64,000 nucleotides of DNA from ZC4RG30 sp039932715 (GCA_039932715.1 JBDTPN010000016.1:7196-71195); one strand, 5' to 3'; numbered from the stretch's first letter, positions 40,361 through 48,453 are shown. The notes: generated by a model from the sequence alone, not told the origin. Made by a program: numbers and translations.

Positions 40361-40993
40361 TCAGATCCAGCGTGCTGTGGTCGTCATCACCTTTGCGGTA
40401 GCACGCATGAGGCGGCGAATGGGCGCGGGCAGAGAGACTGCACCCGACCGTGTCGCATGATCCCCGTGCTGCACTTCGTCATCACGCATGGCGGTCAGGA
40501 TGTCGCGGCTGCGCTGGTCTTCTGAAGGCAATTGCTGCAGGTGGGAATCTATATGGCGTTCCACCTGGCGCTCTGTTTCTGCCACGAAGCCGAGGCTGAC
40601 CGGATCGCTGGAAAGTCCTGCAACCGCGCCGATTGCAAAGGAGCCCGCGTACCACAAGGGTTGCAGCAGGCTGGGCCGGCTACCCAGTTCGGCAAGCCGC
40701 GTCTCGCACCAGGCAAGGTGGTCGGCTTCCTCTCTGGCGGATTGCTCCAGAAGCTGGCGGATGCCTGGGTCGCGGGCCACCATGGACTGCCCGTGATAAA
40801 GGCCCTGTGCGGCCACCTCACCGGCATGATTGACCCTCATCAGGGTGGCTGAAAGCCGGCGCTTGTCATCGTCCAGGGGCTCACCGGCCCTGCCCGGGGT
40901 GGGACGGCTGGCCCGAACGGGGGCGAACAGGGCCCGCAGCGCCCGGTCGAGCGAGACAAGTACCTGGTCTGCGGGGTCCCGGGCGGGGTTCAT
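40361..40993 (-). CDS. coq7: demethoxyubiquinone hydroxylase Coq7
   Basis: 210-aa di-iron hydroxylase for the last ring hydroxylation in ubiquinone synthesis (Coq7 type rather than UbiF). Ferritin-like ligand motifs: LMRVNHAGEVAAQGLYHGQ, EEADHLAWCETRL, GFVAETERQVERHIDSHL, and MRDDEVQHGDHA. The ATG at 40993 fits the family; the open frame upstream runs into rplM and is not coding. A TATAGT lies 7 nt before the ATG. With ubiH and ubiI in this window it forms part of the ubiquinone pathway. Confidence 0.95.
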   Translation of the reverse strand: MNPARDPADQVLVSLDRALRALFAPVRASRPTPGRAGEPLDDDKRRLSATLMRVNHAGEVAAQGLYHGQSMVARDPGIRQLLEQSAREEADHLAWCETRLAELGSRPSLLQPLWYAGSFAIGAVAGLSSDPVSLGFVAETERQVERHIDSHLQQLPSEDQRSRDILTAMRDDEVQHGDHATRSGAVSLPAPIRRLMRATAKVMTTTARWI

Positions 40994-41000
40994 GGCCTCA

Positions 41001-41006
41001 ACTATA
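41001..41006 (-). promoter_or_regulatory. -10 hexamer abutting coq7
   Basis: TATAGT on the minus strand, then 7 nt, then the coq7 ATG, without a Shine-Dalgarno. Predicted leaderless or near-leaderless start. Confidence 0.5.
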
Positions 41007-41055
41007 GGCCGGCAGCGCATCCAGCGGCGCCTCAAAAGGCAGGCCGGTAGTTGCT

Positions 41056-41085
41056 TTGCATTGCCGAGCCCGGTTCGATTAAACT
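41056..41085 (+). promoter_or_regulatory. candidate promoter for rplM-rpsI
   Basis: TTGCAT (41056-41061), an 18-bp spacer, TAAACT (41080-41085). Predicted start near 41092, giving a leader of about 28 nt. Confidence 0.5.
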
Positions 41086-41119
41086 CTGCGCCCTTTTTCG
41101 ACCGCGCCTCCGGAATCCA

Positions 41120-41548
41120 ATGAGCACAACATTCGCCAAGCCCGCAGAAGTCAGGGCCGACTGGTACGTCGTGGACGCCGAGGGCAAGACCCTGGGCCGT
41201 CTTGCCACCCAGCTGGCACATCGCCTCAAGGGCAAGCACAAGGCTGACTACAGCCCCCACGTGAACATGGGCGACAACCTTATTGTCCTCAACGCCGGCA
41301 AGGTGCGCGTCACGGGCAACAAGCTCGAAGACAAGTTCTACCACCAGCACACCGGCTACATGGGCAACCTCAAATCCATTGCGCTGGGCAAGCTGTTGCA
41401 GGAGCACCCGGAGCGCGCGATCCAGTTCGCGGTCAAGGGCATGCTGCCCAAGAACACCCTGGGCCGGCAGATGTATCGCAAGCTGCATGTGTTTGCAGGC
41501 AAAGAGCATCCGCACAGTGCGCAGCAGCCCAAGGCGCTGGCGCTTTAA
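41120..41548 (+). CDS. rplM: 50S ribosomal protein L13
   Basis: 142-aa L13. The block WYVVDAEGKTLGRLATQLAHRLKGKHKADYSPHVNMGD and GMLPKNTLGRQMYRKLHVFAGKEHPH are diagnostic. Start at MSTTFAKPAEVRADWY; upstream in-frame codons are non-conserved. Followed by rpsI at 35 bp, the usual two-gene operon. Confidence 0.98.
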   Translation: MSTTFAKPAEVRADWYVVDAEGKTLGRLATQLAHRLKGKHKADYSPHVNMGDNLIVLNAGKVRVTGNKLEDKFYHQHTGYMGNLKSIALGKLLQEHPERAIQFAVKGMLPKNTLGRQMYRKLHVFAGKEHPHSAQQPKALAL

Positions 41549-41583
41549 TCCCTATCTGACCCTTTTTCGGCGGGAATATATCA

Positions 41584-41976
41584 ATGGCAGCTTCGACCCA
41601 ATACGGCACCGGCCGGCGCAAGTCCGCAACGGCGCGCGTTTACATGAAGAATGGCACCGGCAAGATCACGGTCAACGACCGTCCGCTGGATGAATTCTTC
41701 AGCCGCGTGACCGGCCGCATGATTGTGCGTCAGCCGCTGGATGTGGTGCAGATGACCGACCGGTTCGATTTCACCGTCACGGTCGAGGGCGGTGGCATCA
41801 CCGGCCAGGCCGGTGCTATCCGCCACGGCATCACGCGCGCGTTGATGGAATACGATGATTCGCTGCGTCCGTCGCTGCGCAAGGCCGGCTTCGTCACGCG
41901 TGATGCGCGCGAAGTGGAGCGCAAGAAGGTCGGTCGCCGCAAGGCTCGTCGCGGTCCTCAATACTCCAAGCGATAA
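41584..41976 (+). CDS. rpsI: 30S ribosomal protein S9
   Basis: 130-aa S9, whose C-terminal tail contacts P-site tRNA. Family sequences: TQYGTGRRKSATARVYMKNGTGKITVN, GITGQAGAIRHGITRALM, and the basic end DAREVERKKVGRRKARRGPQYSKR with the invariant terminal KR. A hairpin terminator lies about 80 bp downstream. Confidence 0.98.
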   Translation: MAASTQYGTGRRKSATARVYMKNGTGKITVNDRPLDEFFSRVTGRMIVRQPLDVVQMTDRFDFTVTVEGGGITGQAGAIRHGITRALMEYDDSLRPSLRKAGFVTRDAREVERKKVGRRKARRGPQYSKR

Positions 41977-42058
41977 GCGAATGTGCGCGCACCAGCGCGC
42001 CTGTCTTCCAACGTAGCCAGCAGGAATTCACTTCATGCTGGCGTAAATGGAGAGATCT

Positions 42059-42084
42059 GCAAAACGGCCGCAGGCCGGTTTTGC
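42059..42084 (+). terminator. hairpin terminator between rpsI and tRNA-Gln
   Basis: GCAAAAC and GTTTTGC arms flank GGCC-GCA-GGCC with one bulged G, giving an A-run/T-run-flanked stem. Probable Rho-independent terminator for rplM-rpsI, able to work in both directions. Confidence 0.65.
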
Positions 42085-42115
42085 ATATGGACCAGGGCGG
42101 TTTTGCTTGTAAGCC

Positions 42116-42189
42116 TGGGGGATCGTCTAGTGGTAGGACTGCGGACTCTGACTCCGCCAACCTAGGTTCGAATCCTAGTCCCCCAACCA
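42116..42189 (+). tRNA. tRNA-Gln (anticodon CUG)
   Basis: A full cloverleaf. The acceptor TGGGGGA pairs with TCCCCCA. The D-loop contains AGTGGTAGGA. The anticodon stem GCGGA/TCCGC holds loop CTCTGAC, anticodon CTG (reads CAG). The T-arm is CCTAG-GTTCGAA-CTAGT-like, with GTTCGAATC. The 3' CCA is encoded. The TIR gene lies 86 bp downstream and a degenerate copy of this tRNA's 3' end sits beyond that gene. Confidence 0.96.
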
Positions 42190-42190
42190 A
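42167..42190. repeat. putative attL: 3' end of tRNA-Gln
   Basis: The 24 nt from the T-loop through CCA plus one A match 44349-44372 at 21 of 24 positions in direct orientation. Integrases commonly use tRNA 3' ends as attachment sites and restore the tRNA, which fits an intact tRNA on this side. Confidence 0.6.
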
Positions 42191-42275
42191 GCTACCGGGC
42201 CCACGCCGGCGCAAGGCCCCGGAGGTGAACTGGCTGGGCCGGCAGGGTAGATTGAAAGTACTATCCAATGGCCTC

Positions 42276-44318
42276 ATGACGACTTCCCGTCCAGATATTT
42301 TTCTTTCGTACAGCCGCGAGGATCAGCCTGTCGCGCGTCACTTTGCGGATGGTCTGGAGCGCGAAGGCTTCAGCGTATGGTGGGATCAGGCACTCAGTGC
42401 CGGGGAGGCCTTCGACAAGACCACGGAGAAGGCGTTGAAAGACGCCCGCGCCGTGGTGGTGCTGTGGTCGAAGCGCTCTGTTGAATCCCGCTGGGTCCGG
42501 TCCGAGGCCACGCTGGCAGATCGCTACGGCACGCTGGTACCGGCCATGATCGAAGAGTGCTCTCGGCCGATCATGTTTGAGCTGACGCATACGGCCGACC
42601 TTTCCAGCTGGAGTGGCAACGCCGCTGATCCACGCTGGCGCTCATTCATTGCAGGTTTGCGCAGGTCCGTCGGAACAGACGCGAATCTCGCTGCTGCCGG
42701 CACCCCCACGCAGTCAGCCCCCGCGCTTGCGGCGCCGCCTGCCCGTTGGACATCGCGCAAGATGGCTGTATGGATCGCGTTGGCCGCCGCCGCGCTCGCC
42801 ATCGCGGCGGGTGCCGCCTGGTACCTGCACGATGGGCGCCCTGATCGGGCGTCCGCTGTGATCGATCGGTCGATTGCCGTGTTGCCCTTTGAGAATTTTT
42901 CCGCTGATGCGAACCAGGATCACTTCGCCGACGGTCTCACCGAGGAGATACTTAATTCGCTGGCCAGAATTCCCGATCTGCAGGTGACGGCGCGTACCTC
43001 CGCTTTCGCATTCAAGGGCAAGGCCGAAGACCTCAAGGCAGTCGGCAGGACACTGGGCGTCGCGCATGTGCTTGAAGGCAGCGTGCGTCGTTCCGGCGAC
43101 CAGTTGCGCATCACCACACAATTAATCAGCACCGACACCGGCTTTCACCTGTGGTCGCAGACCTATGACCGCCATCTCACGGACATCTTCGCCATCCAGG
43201 ATGACATTGCCCGCTCTGTGGCCGGTGCGCTGCAGGTAACGCTGGGTGTCGGCATCGGGCGTGAGCCCGGAATGACACGCAATATCGAGGCCTACCAAGC
43301 GTGGCTGGCTGCAGGCGGCGTGACCTACACGGGTCAACAGAGCATGCGCCAGCACATCGAACTGCTGCAGCAGGCCGTTGCACTGGACCCCGCCTTTGCC
43401 CAGCCGTGGTTGGATTTGTCCGAAGCCTACGCGAGCGTATTGACTGGCACATCCGAGGATGCCGCGAATCGACAGCAGAAGGCCGCCGCCGCATTCGCCG
43501 AGTACCGGCGCCTGCTACCGGATTCGCCGCGGATCCACGAGCGACTTGCCGAAGACAGCATCGAGTCGGGTCAGATGGTCGCGGCGGCAGAGCACTACCA
43601 GGCCGCAGCGCAAGCAGCCAGCCGGCTCTATGGCGGCAAGCCTCCGCCGCTTGAAATTATCGGCCAGGGCAAGACGCCCATCGGCTTTGCGGATATCGTC
43701 GGCCGACCCCGGGATTCGATCGCGCTGTTCGAGCAGGCGCGGGCGCGCGATCCTTTGAACGAGGTGGTGGCGCTATGGCTGGCTTACCTCTACGGTACGG
43801 TGGGCGACTTTCCGGCGGCCTTTGCCGAGTTCGATCGCAGCGAGCAGCTCGGACGGGACACACGTCTTGCCAGCCTGTCAGTCGCCATCGCTCTGGCTTC
43901 GCGGGACCGGCAGCGGCTGCTGCCCTGGCTGGACAAGGCGGTTCAGATCGAGCGGTCGTCGGGGGGCGACTTCTACTCCCGCATGAAGTCGCTGCTGGAC
44001 AAGCCCGATGACGCGCTTGCCTATCTGCGTGTACGGGTGCGGGATCCGCAGGTAAAGTTTGGAAGTGGCATGGTCGAGTGGCTGGCCTGGTTCGGTGACT
44101 ACGAGACGGCGCTCGAGGCGCTGCGGGTGAATTTGCAGGATCCCGGCTGGCGATACGCCATTCTCTGGGCCATCTGGGACCCGGGCCTTTCCGAGGTGCG
44201 CAAGCTGCCGGGCTTCAAGCAGTTGATGCGCGACGTGGGATTGGTGGATTACTGGCGCAAGTACGGTTGGGGCGACTACTGCAAGCCCACGACCGGCGAT
44301 GATTTCGAGTGTCACTGA
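42276..44318 (+). CDS. TIR-TM-TolB-like-TPR protein (paralogue 2)
   Basis: 680 aa with the same plan as the gene at 4503. TIR domain, residues 5-110 (DIFLSYSREDQPVARHFADGLEREGFSVWW; E77 in SRWVRSEA at the NADase position). One transmembrane helix at 163-184. TolB amino-terminal-like domain 198-322 (IAVLPFENFSAD, HFADGLTEEILNSLARIPDL, LEGSVRRSGDQLRITTQLIS). TPR-like helices follow to the end, with the shared C-terminus WRKYGWGDYCKP, DFEC. The start is ATG 12 nt after TACTAT, with no Shine-Dalgarno; the open frame upstream runs through the tRNA and is rejected. The gene is the only one between tRNA-Gln and its degenerate 3' copy, suggesting acquisition as cargo. Function (NAD-cleaving defence or signalling) is inferred from the domain. 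Confidence 0.88.
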   Translation: MTTSRPDIFLSYSREDQPVARHFADGLEREGFSVWWDQALSAGEAFDKTTEKALKDARAVVVLWSKRSVESRWVRSEATLADRYGTLVPAMIEECSRPIMFELTHTADLSSWSGNAADPRWRSFIAGLRRSVGTDANLAAAGTPTQSAPALAAPPARWTSRKMAVWIALAAAALAIAAGAAWYLHDGRPDRASAVIDRSIAVLPFENFSADANQDHFADGLTEEILNSLARIPDLQVTARTSAFAFKGKAEDLKAVGRTLGVAHVLEGSVRRSGDQLRITTQLISTDTGFHLWSQTYDRHLTDIFAIQDDIARSVAGALQVTLGVGIGREPGMTRNIEAYQAWLAAGGVTYTGQQSMRQHIELLQQAVALDPAFAQPWLDLSEAYASVLTGTSEDAANRQQKAAAAFAEYRRLLPDSPRIHERLAEDSIESGQMVAAAEHYQAAAQAASRLYGGKPPPLEIIGQGKTPIGFADIVGRPRDSIALFEQARARDPLNEVVALWLAYLYGTVGDFPAAFAEFDRSEQLGRDTRLASLSVAIALASRDRQRLLPWLDKAVQIERSSGGDFYSRMKSLLDKPDDALAYLRVRVRDPQVKFGSGMVEWLAWFGDYETALEALRVNLQDPGWRYAILWAIWDPGLSEVRKLPGFKQLMRDVGLVDYWRKYGWGDYCKPTTGDDFECH

Positions 44319-44348
44319 TTCTCGTCGCAACAGCTGGTCGCGACGCAA

Positions 44349-44372
44349 TTCGCATCCTTGTTCCCCAACCAA
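44349..44372. repeat. putative attR: degenerate copy of tRNA-Gln 3' end
   Basis: TTCGCATCCTTGTTCCCCAA (then CCAA) repeats the tRNA T-loop/acceptor end with 3 mismatches in 24 nt, 30 bp after the TIR gene stop. No other part of a tRNA can be folded around it. It bounds a segment of about 2.2 kb holding only the TIR gene. Confidence 0.6.
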
Positions 44373-44380
44373 ACTGAACT

Positions 44381-46072
44381 TTAGCCCGCCGCCTGGCTGA
44401 GTTCCCGCAACAGTCCGCGCGCTTCGGCACGACGTACCGCCGATAGCACTGCCAGGATGGACGCGGTGATGATGTTGCCGTGCATACCCACGCCGAACAG
44501 GGTGACTCGCGACGGAGTGGTGATCTCGACGAATGCCACGGCCTTGGCTTCGGATCCGTGGCCGATGGATTTCTCTTCGTAAGAAAGCACGTCGAACGGC
44601 AATGACAGCGCGTGCACCAGTGCGTCGATGGGCCCATTGCCGCGACCAGTCAGTTGCACGGGCTTGCCGTTGCGGTTGATGTTGAGGGTCAACAACTCCC
44701 CATCGGTGCCATCCTGCGCAGTCACCAGGTGGTGATTGCGATACTGGAATTCGCCGCCGTCGTGCGAAAAATATTCGTGCTCGAACAGGCTCCAGATTGC
44801 CGCGGCACTGACTTCCTTGCCACTGGAATCCGTAACCGCCTGGACCACGGGGCTGAATTCGATTTGCAGCCGCCGTGGCAATGACAATCCATATTCACTT
44901 TCGAGCAGGTACGCCACGCCGCCCTTGCCCGACTGACTGTTGACGCGGATTACCGACTCGTAGGTACGGCCCAGGTCGCGCGGGTCGATGGGCAGATAGG
45001 GAATCTCCCATAGGTCGTCTTCCTTGCGCTCGGCGAACCCCTTTCTGATCGCATCCTGGTGCGAGCCGGAGAACGCGGTGAACACCAGGTCGCCCACATA
45101 CGGATGACGCGGATGAATGGGCAGCTGGTTGCAATGTTCGACGCTGCGGGCGGCCTCATTGATGTTCGAGAAGTCGAGCCCGGGAGTGACGCCCTGCGTG
45201 TAGAGGTTGAGCGCCAGGGTGACGATGTCGACATTGCCGGTGCGTTCGCCATTGCCGAACAACGTCCCTTCGATGCGATCGGCCCCCGCCATCAGGCCCA
45301 GTTCCGCCGCCGCCACCGCGGTACCGCGGTCATTGTGCGGATGCAGGCTGATGATGGCGCGATCGCGCTGCTTCATGTGCCCGCAGAACCATTCGATCTG
45401 GTCCGCATAGATATTGGGCGTGGCGACCTCCACCGTGGAAGGCAGGTTGAGGATCACCGGTTTGAGGGCCGTGGGCTGGAAGACATCCAGCACCGCTTCG
45501 CAGATCTCGAGTGCGAATTCCTTTTCCGTGGACGAGTAGGTCTCGGGTGAGTATTCAAAAGTCCAGTCGGTTTCTGGTTGCGCTGCGGCAAGTTCGGCAA
45601 TCAGTCGCGCGGCGTCGGTGGCCAGCTTCACGGTGGCAGCCTGGTCCTGGCGAAATACCACGCGGCGGAACAAGGGCGCTGTGGCGTTGTAGTAATGCAG
45701 GATGGCCCGCGGCGCACCCTTGAGGGATTCGAAAGTGCGCCGAATCAATTCCGGCCGGGCAGGGGTCAGCACCTGGATGGTGACGTCATCCGGAATCAGG
45801 TTCTTGTCTATGAGTTCACGGATGAAATCAAAGTCGGTCTGGGACGCCGAGGGGAATCCTACCTCTATCTGCTTGAAGCCGATGGCCACCAGCAGGTCGA
45901 AGAAGCGGCGCTTGCGTGCCGCATCCATGGGTTCGATCAGGGCCTGGTTGCCATCGCGCAAATCCACGCTGCACCACAGGGGTGCCTTCTTGATGGTGAC
46001 CTCCGGCCAACGCCGATGGGCGATATGCCCGAGGTCGTAGGGACGGTACTTCTTTGCAGGGTGCTTCAACAT
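44381..46072 (-). CDS. leuA: 2-isopropylmalate synthase
   Basis: 563-aa first enzyme of leucine synthesis, the type-2 (longer) LeuA. Active-site segments: CSVDLRDGNQALIEPMD (metal and substrate), FPSASQTDFDFIREL, SLHPHNDRGTAVAAAELGLMAGADRIEGTLFGNGERTGN with the HPHND metal ligands. The C-terminal LeuA allosteric domain, which binds leucine, spans about 430-560. The start MLKHPAKKYRPYD has TGGAGAAG upstream; an earlier in-frame ATG is less likely. A small leader ORF and hairpins lie upstream on the same strand. Confidence 0.95.
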   Translation of the reverse strand: MLKHPAKKYRPYDLGHIAHRRWPEVTIKKAPLWCSVDLRDGNQALIEPMDAARKRRFFDLLVAIGFKQIEVGFPSASQTDFDFIRELIDKNLIPDDVTIQVLTPARPELIRRTFESLKGAPRAILHYYNATAPLFRRVVFRQDQAATVKLATDAARLIAELAAAQPETDWTFEYSPETYSSTEKEFALEICEAVLDVFQPTALKPVILNLPSTVEVATPNIYADQIEWFCGHMKQRDRAIISLHPHNDRGTAVAAAELGLMAGADRIEGTLFGNGERTGNVDIVTLALNLYTQGVTPGLDFSNINEAARSVEHCNQLPIHPRHPYVGDLVFTAFSGSHQDAIRKGFAERKEDDLWEIPYLPIDPRDLGRTYESVIRVNSQSGKGGVAYLLESEYGLSLPRRLQIEFSPVVQAVTDSSGKEVSAAAIWSLFEHEYFSHDGGEFQYRNHHLVTAQDGTDGELLTLNINRNGKPVQLTGRGNGPIDALVHALSLPFDVLSYEEKSIGHGSEAKAVAFVEITTPSRVTLFGVGMHGNIITASILAVLSAVRRAEARGLLRELSQAAG

Positions 46073-46169
46073 GGTCTTCTCCAGACGTCGCCAGCAAGAA
46101 ATCAGCTGGTGCAGCGACATCGAATTGGGAAATCATGCGCCCGGAGGCGCGAGCGAGTCGAGCTTGCGG

Positions 46170-46265
46170 CTACTGCCGCAGGTGCGGGCGTCGCAGGTGC
46201 AGGCGCGCAGGATGCAGCTCGCCGCCGGGAATGGCTGTCGCGATCATGTGCTGCTGGTGACGCAT
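46170..46265 (-). CDS. putative leuA leader peptide
   Basis: A 31-codon ORF upstream of leuA on the same strand. It begins MRHQQHMIATAIPGG and ends with a Leu/His/Arg-rich stretch containing four CTG leucine codons in its last 16 residues. TAGTCT (46278-46273) lies 7 nt before its ATG, so it may be the first codon of a leaderless transcript. Its TAG sits in the loop of a TGCGGC/GCCGCA hairpin (46165-46180). A second hairpin, GCGCC-TCCG-GGCGC, follows at 46150-46137, but only a weak T-stretch comes after it. The layout resembles an attenuator; this is unproven. Confidence 0.4.
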   Translation of the reverse strand: MRHQQHMIATAIPGGELHPARLHLRRPHLRQ

Positions 46266-46347
46266 GGTTTCGAGACTAGCAGCGACGCCGAAGTGGGGCA
46301 AGCCGCGGGGCACGGCGTGGGGCAAGGCGTGGCGGGCGGGGGGTGGA

Positions 46348-47019
46348 TCAGGCGGGACGTGATATGCGTCGCACACCAGCAGGGGAGCCAATCAGCAGCT
46401 CATCGGCGGGTCGACGGGCAAACAGGCCTACGGTGACCACTCCGGTGATCTGATTGAGCTGTGATTCCACTGCCACCGGGTCGTCGATGACCAGGTCGTG
46501 CACGTCGAGGATGGGGTTGCCGTTGTCGGTTACGACACCGGCGCGGTACACGGGCCGACCGCCGAATCGCACCAGTTCGCGGGCCACCTGGCTGCGCGCC
46601 ATGGGGATCACCTCTACCGGCAGCGGAAATCGCCCCAGGCACTGCACCAGCTTGCTTTCATCCACGATGCAGACAAAGCGCGTGGCAACCGCCGCAATGA
46701 TCTTTTCCCGGGTAAGCGCCGCGCCTCCACCCTTGATCAGCTGCAGGTTGGCATTGGCCTCATCGGCCCCGTCTATATAGAGGTCGAGGGAACTGACCTC
46801 ATTGAGATCCAGTACCGGAACGTGAAGCTCGCGCAGTCGGCGGGTGGAGACTTCCGAACTCGAGACCGCACCCTTGAGCCGTGGTGCCCAAGTGGCAAGC
46901 TGGTCGAGCAATGCGTTGACCGTGGATCCGGTTCCCACGCCAAGGATCATTCCTTCCTCAAGGAATTGCAGGGCCGCGGCCGCGGCCTGGCGCTTCATCT
47001 GCAGTTGTTGATCGCTCAT
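46348..47019 (-). CDS. rpiA: ribose-5-phosphate isomerase A
   Basis: 223-aa isomerase of the pentose phosphate pathway. Motifs: GMILGVGTGSTVNALLDQL, LYIDGADEANANLQLIKGGGAALTREKIIA (catalytic Asp/Glu/Lys region), and CIVDESKLVQCLGRFPLPVEVIPMA. Independent of leuA; the upstream hairpin at 47048 separates it from the mini-gene. Confidence 0.97.
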   Translation of the reverse strand: MSDQQLQMKRQAAAAALQFLEEGMILGVGTGSTVNALLDQLATWAPRLKGAVSSSEVSTRRLRELHVPVLDLNEVSSLDLYIDGADEANANLQLIKGGGAALTREKIIAAVATRFVCIVDESKLVQCLGRFPLPVEVIPMARSQVARELVRFGGRPVYRAGVVTDNGNPILDVHDLVIDDPVAVESQLNQITGVVTVGLFARRPADELLIGSPAGVRRISRPA

Positions 47020-47047
47020 CGCTTCAGTTCACCATGGCCCGAAAATG

Positions 47048-47073
47048 ACTGTGCCCGCTTACGCGGGCACAGT
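47048..47073. terminator. perfect 11-bp hairpin, likely terminator
   Basis: ACTGTGCCCGC and GCGGGCACAGT around TTAC. On the minus strand it is followed by CATTTTCGG, on the plus strand by TTTC. It lies between the mini-gene and rpiA and would end the mini-gene transcript. Confidence 0.7.
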
Positions 47074-47139
47074 TTCAAGTAGCTTTTCTGGTGATTCGGC
47101 GGTTTGGATTTGCATCCTCACCCGCCGGTCACCGTCGAG

Positions 47140-47190
47140 TTACTTCTTCTTTGCGGCCTTTTTCTTGGCCTTCTTCTTGGCTTTCGCCAT
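47140..47190 (-). CDS. 16-aa Lys/Ala peptide gene
   Basis: Encodes MAKAKKKAKKKAAKKK, ten lysines in 16 residues. It has a full gene layout: a promoter (TTGTAT-16-TATACT), a leader of about 29 nt, a ribosome-binding site (CTGGAGAA about 8 nt before ATG), and a strong hairpin 67 nt after the stop. Such a peptide would be highly basic and could bind nucleic acid or the ribosome. The sequence resembles the Lys/Ala tails of L17 and RsfS in this window and of histone H1-like bacterial proteins. No homologue is recognised. It is too short for ordinary gene finders. Confidence 0.6.
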   Translation of the reverse strand: MAKAKKKAKKKAAKKK

Positions 47191-47225
47191 GAGAGTTCTC
47201 CAGTTACAGGTTAGTCCGGGGACCG

Positions 47226-47253
47226 AGTATATACACGCGTTGCAAAAATACAA
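47226..47253 (-). promoter_or_regulatory. promoter of the 16-aa gene
   Basis: Minus strand: TTGTAT (47253-47248), a 16-bp spacer, TATACT (47231-47226). Predicted start near 47219. The rest of the interval 47232-47366 contains no other gene that I can support. Confidence 0.55.
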
Positions 47254-47366
47254 GCAAGCGTGATAGCGAAGTTGCGGATGGGCAACTGATGCTCAGGGCG
47301 CAAGTGATCGAGATGGAGCATGCATCATTCGATGAGCAACAGTGGCGTTCTCATCAACGCGTCGAG

Positions 47367-47831
<465 letters not shown>

Positions 47832-47838
47832 GATGTGG

Positions 47839-48450
47839 TCATCCTGGCATGGCTCGGCTGATTCTCCGCACTGTGGACTCGGTCACAATCGCATCCATGG
47901 GGACGTCATGGCTCGAAAGCGGCAAAGCGGGGACGCATTGGACCTCATAAGCCACACCGACCAGCAGCGGCCGGCGCCAATGTCGCAACAAGCGGCGATG
48001 CGAAAAGCACTTGTCGTAGAAGCCCCGACCCATCCCCATGCGATTGCCCTGCGGGTCGAATCCCACCAGCGGCACGAACACCAGGTCAAGTGAGCGCGAC
48101 GGACGATGCGTGGCACCGGCCGGCTCGAGTATCCCGAACGCGCCGCGGCGAACGCCGTAGGACAGATCGTAAAAACGCATGCGTCCCTGGCGCCTGGCCA
48201 CCACGCGGGGCAGTGAAATCGTGCAGCCTCGGCGCTGTGCCAGCGCGAGCAACGGCGCGGTATCCAGTTCTTCTGGCATGGGGAGGTAAAGGCCGACATG
48301 AAGCCCGGGCTTGAGCCAGCCCGATGCGGCGATCAGGCGCGCCACCTGCCGGGCTGCTTTGGTGCGCACGACTTTGGGTATGGCGCGGCGCCGGGAGCGC
48401 AGCGTCCTGCGCAGTGCAGCACGCGCCTCCTGGTTGGAAGAGATGGTCAA
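47839..48450 (-). CDS. fau: 5-formyltetrahydrofolate cyclo-ligase
   Basis: 203-aa ATP-dependent enzyme returning 5-formyl-THF to 5,10-methenyl-THF (E. coli YgfA/Fau). Motifs: basic N-terminus RRTLRSRRRAIP, GLYLPMPEELDT, the substrate loop LVFVPLVGFDPQGNRMGMGRGFYDKCF, and C-terminal VPMDAIVTESTVRR. The start is set at TTG (48450). The open frame runs on upstream for another 79 codons, but that stretch is the 6S RNA gene, not protein. 6S RNA-fau linkage is conserved in gammaproteobacteria. Confidence 0.92.
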   Translation of the reverse strand: MTISSNQEARAALRRTLRSRRRAIPKVVRTKAARQVARLIAASGWLKPGLHVGLYLPMPEELDTAPLLALAQRRGCTISLPRVVARRQGRMRFYDLSYGVRRGAFGILEPAGATHRPSRSLDLVFVPLVGFDPQGNRMGMGRGFYDKCFSHRRLLRHWRRPLLVGVAYEVQCVPALPLSSHDVPMDAIVTESTVRRISRAMPG

Positions 48451-48453
48451 TCT

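Noticed and set aside
32510..41000. Long antisense ORFs over purK, yihY, purE, coq7 and others
   Set aside because: High-GC shadow frames with His/Gln/Arg-rich composition and no motifs.
40994..41515. Extension of coq7 into the rplM region
   Set aside because: Antisense to L13; a -10 lies directly before the chosen ATG.
42081..42275. Extension of the TIR paralogue 2 through tRNA-Gln
   Set aside because: Translates tRNA sequence; the TIR domain begins at the ATG at 42276.
44318..44375. Second, degenerate tRNA gene at the right repeat
   Set aside because: Only the T-loop/acceptor 3' end is similar; no D-arm or anticodon arm folds.
42190..44400. Integrase or transposase next to the tRNA-flanked TIR gene
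   Set aside because: All six frames around it give only the TIR ORF and shadows; none found.
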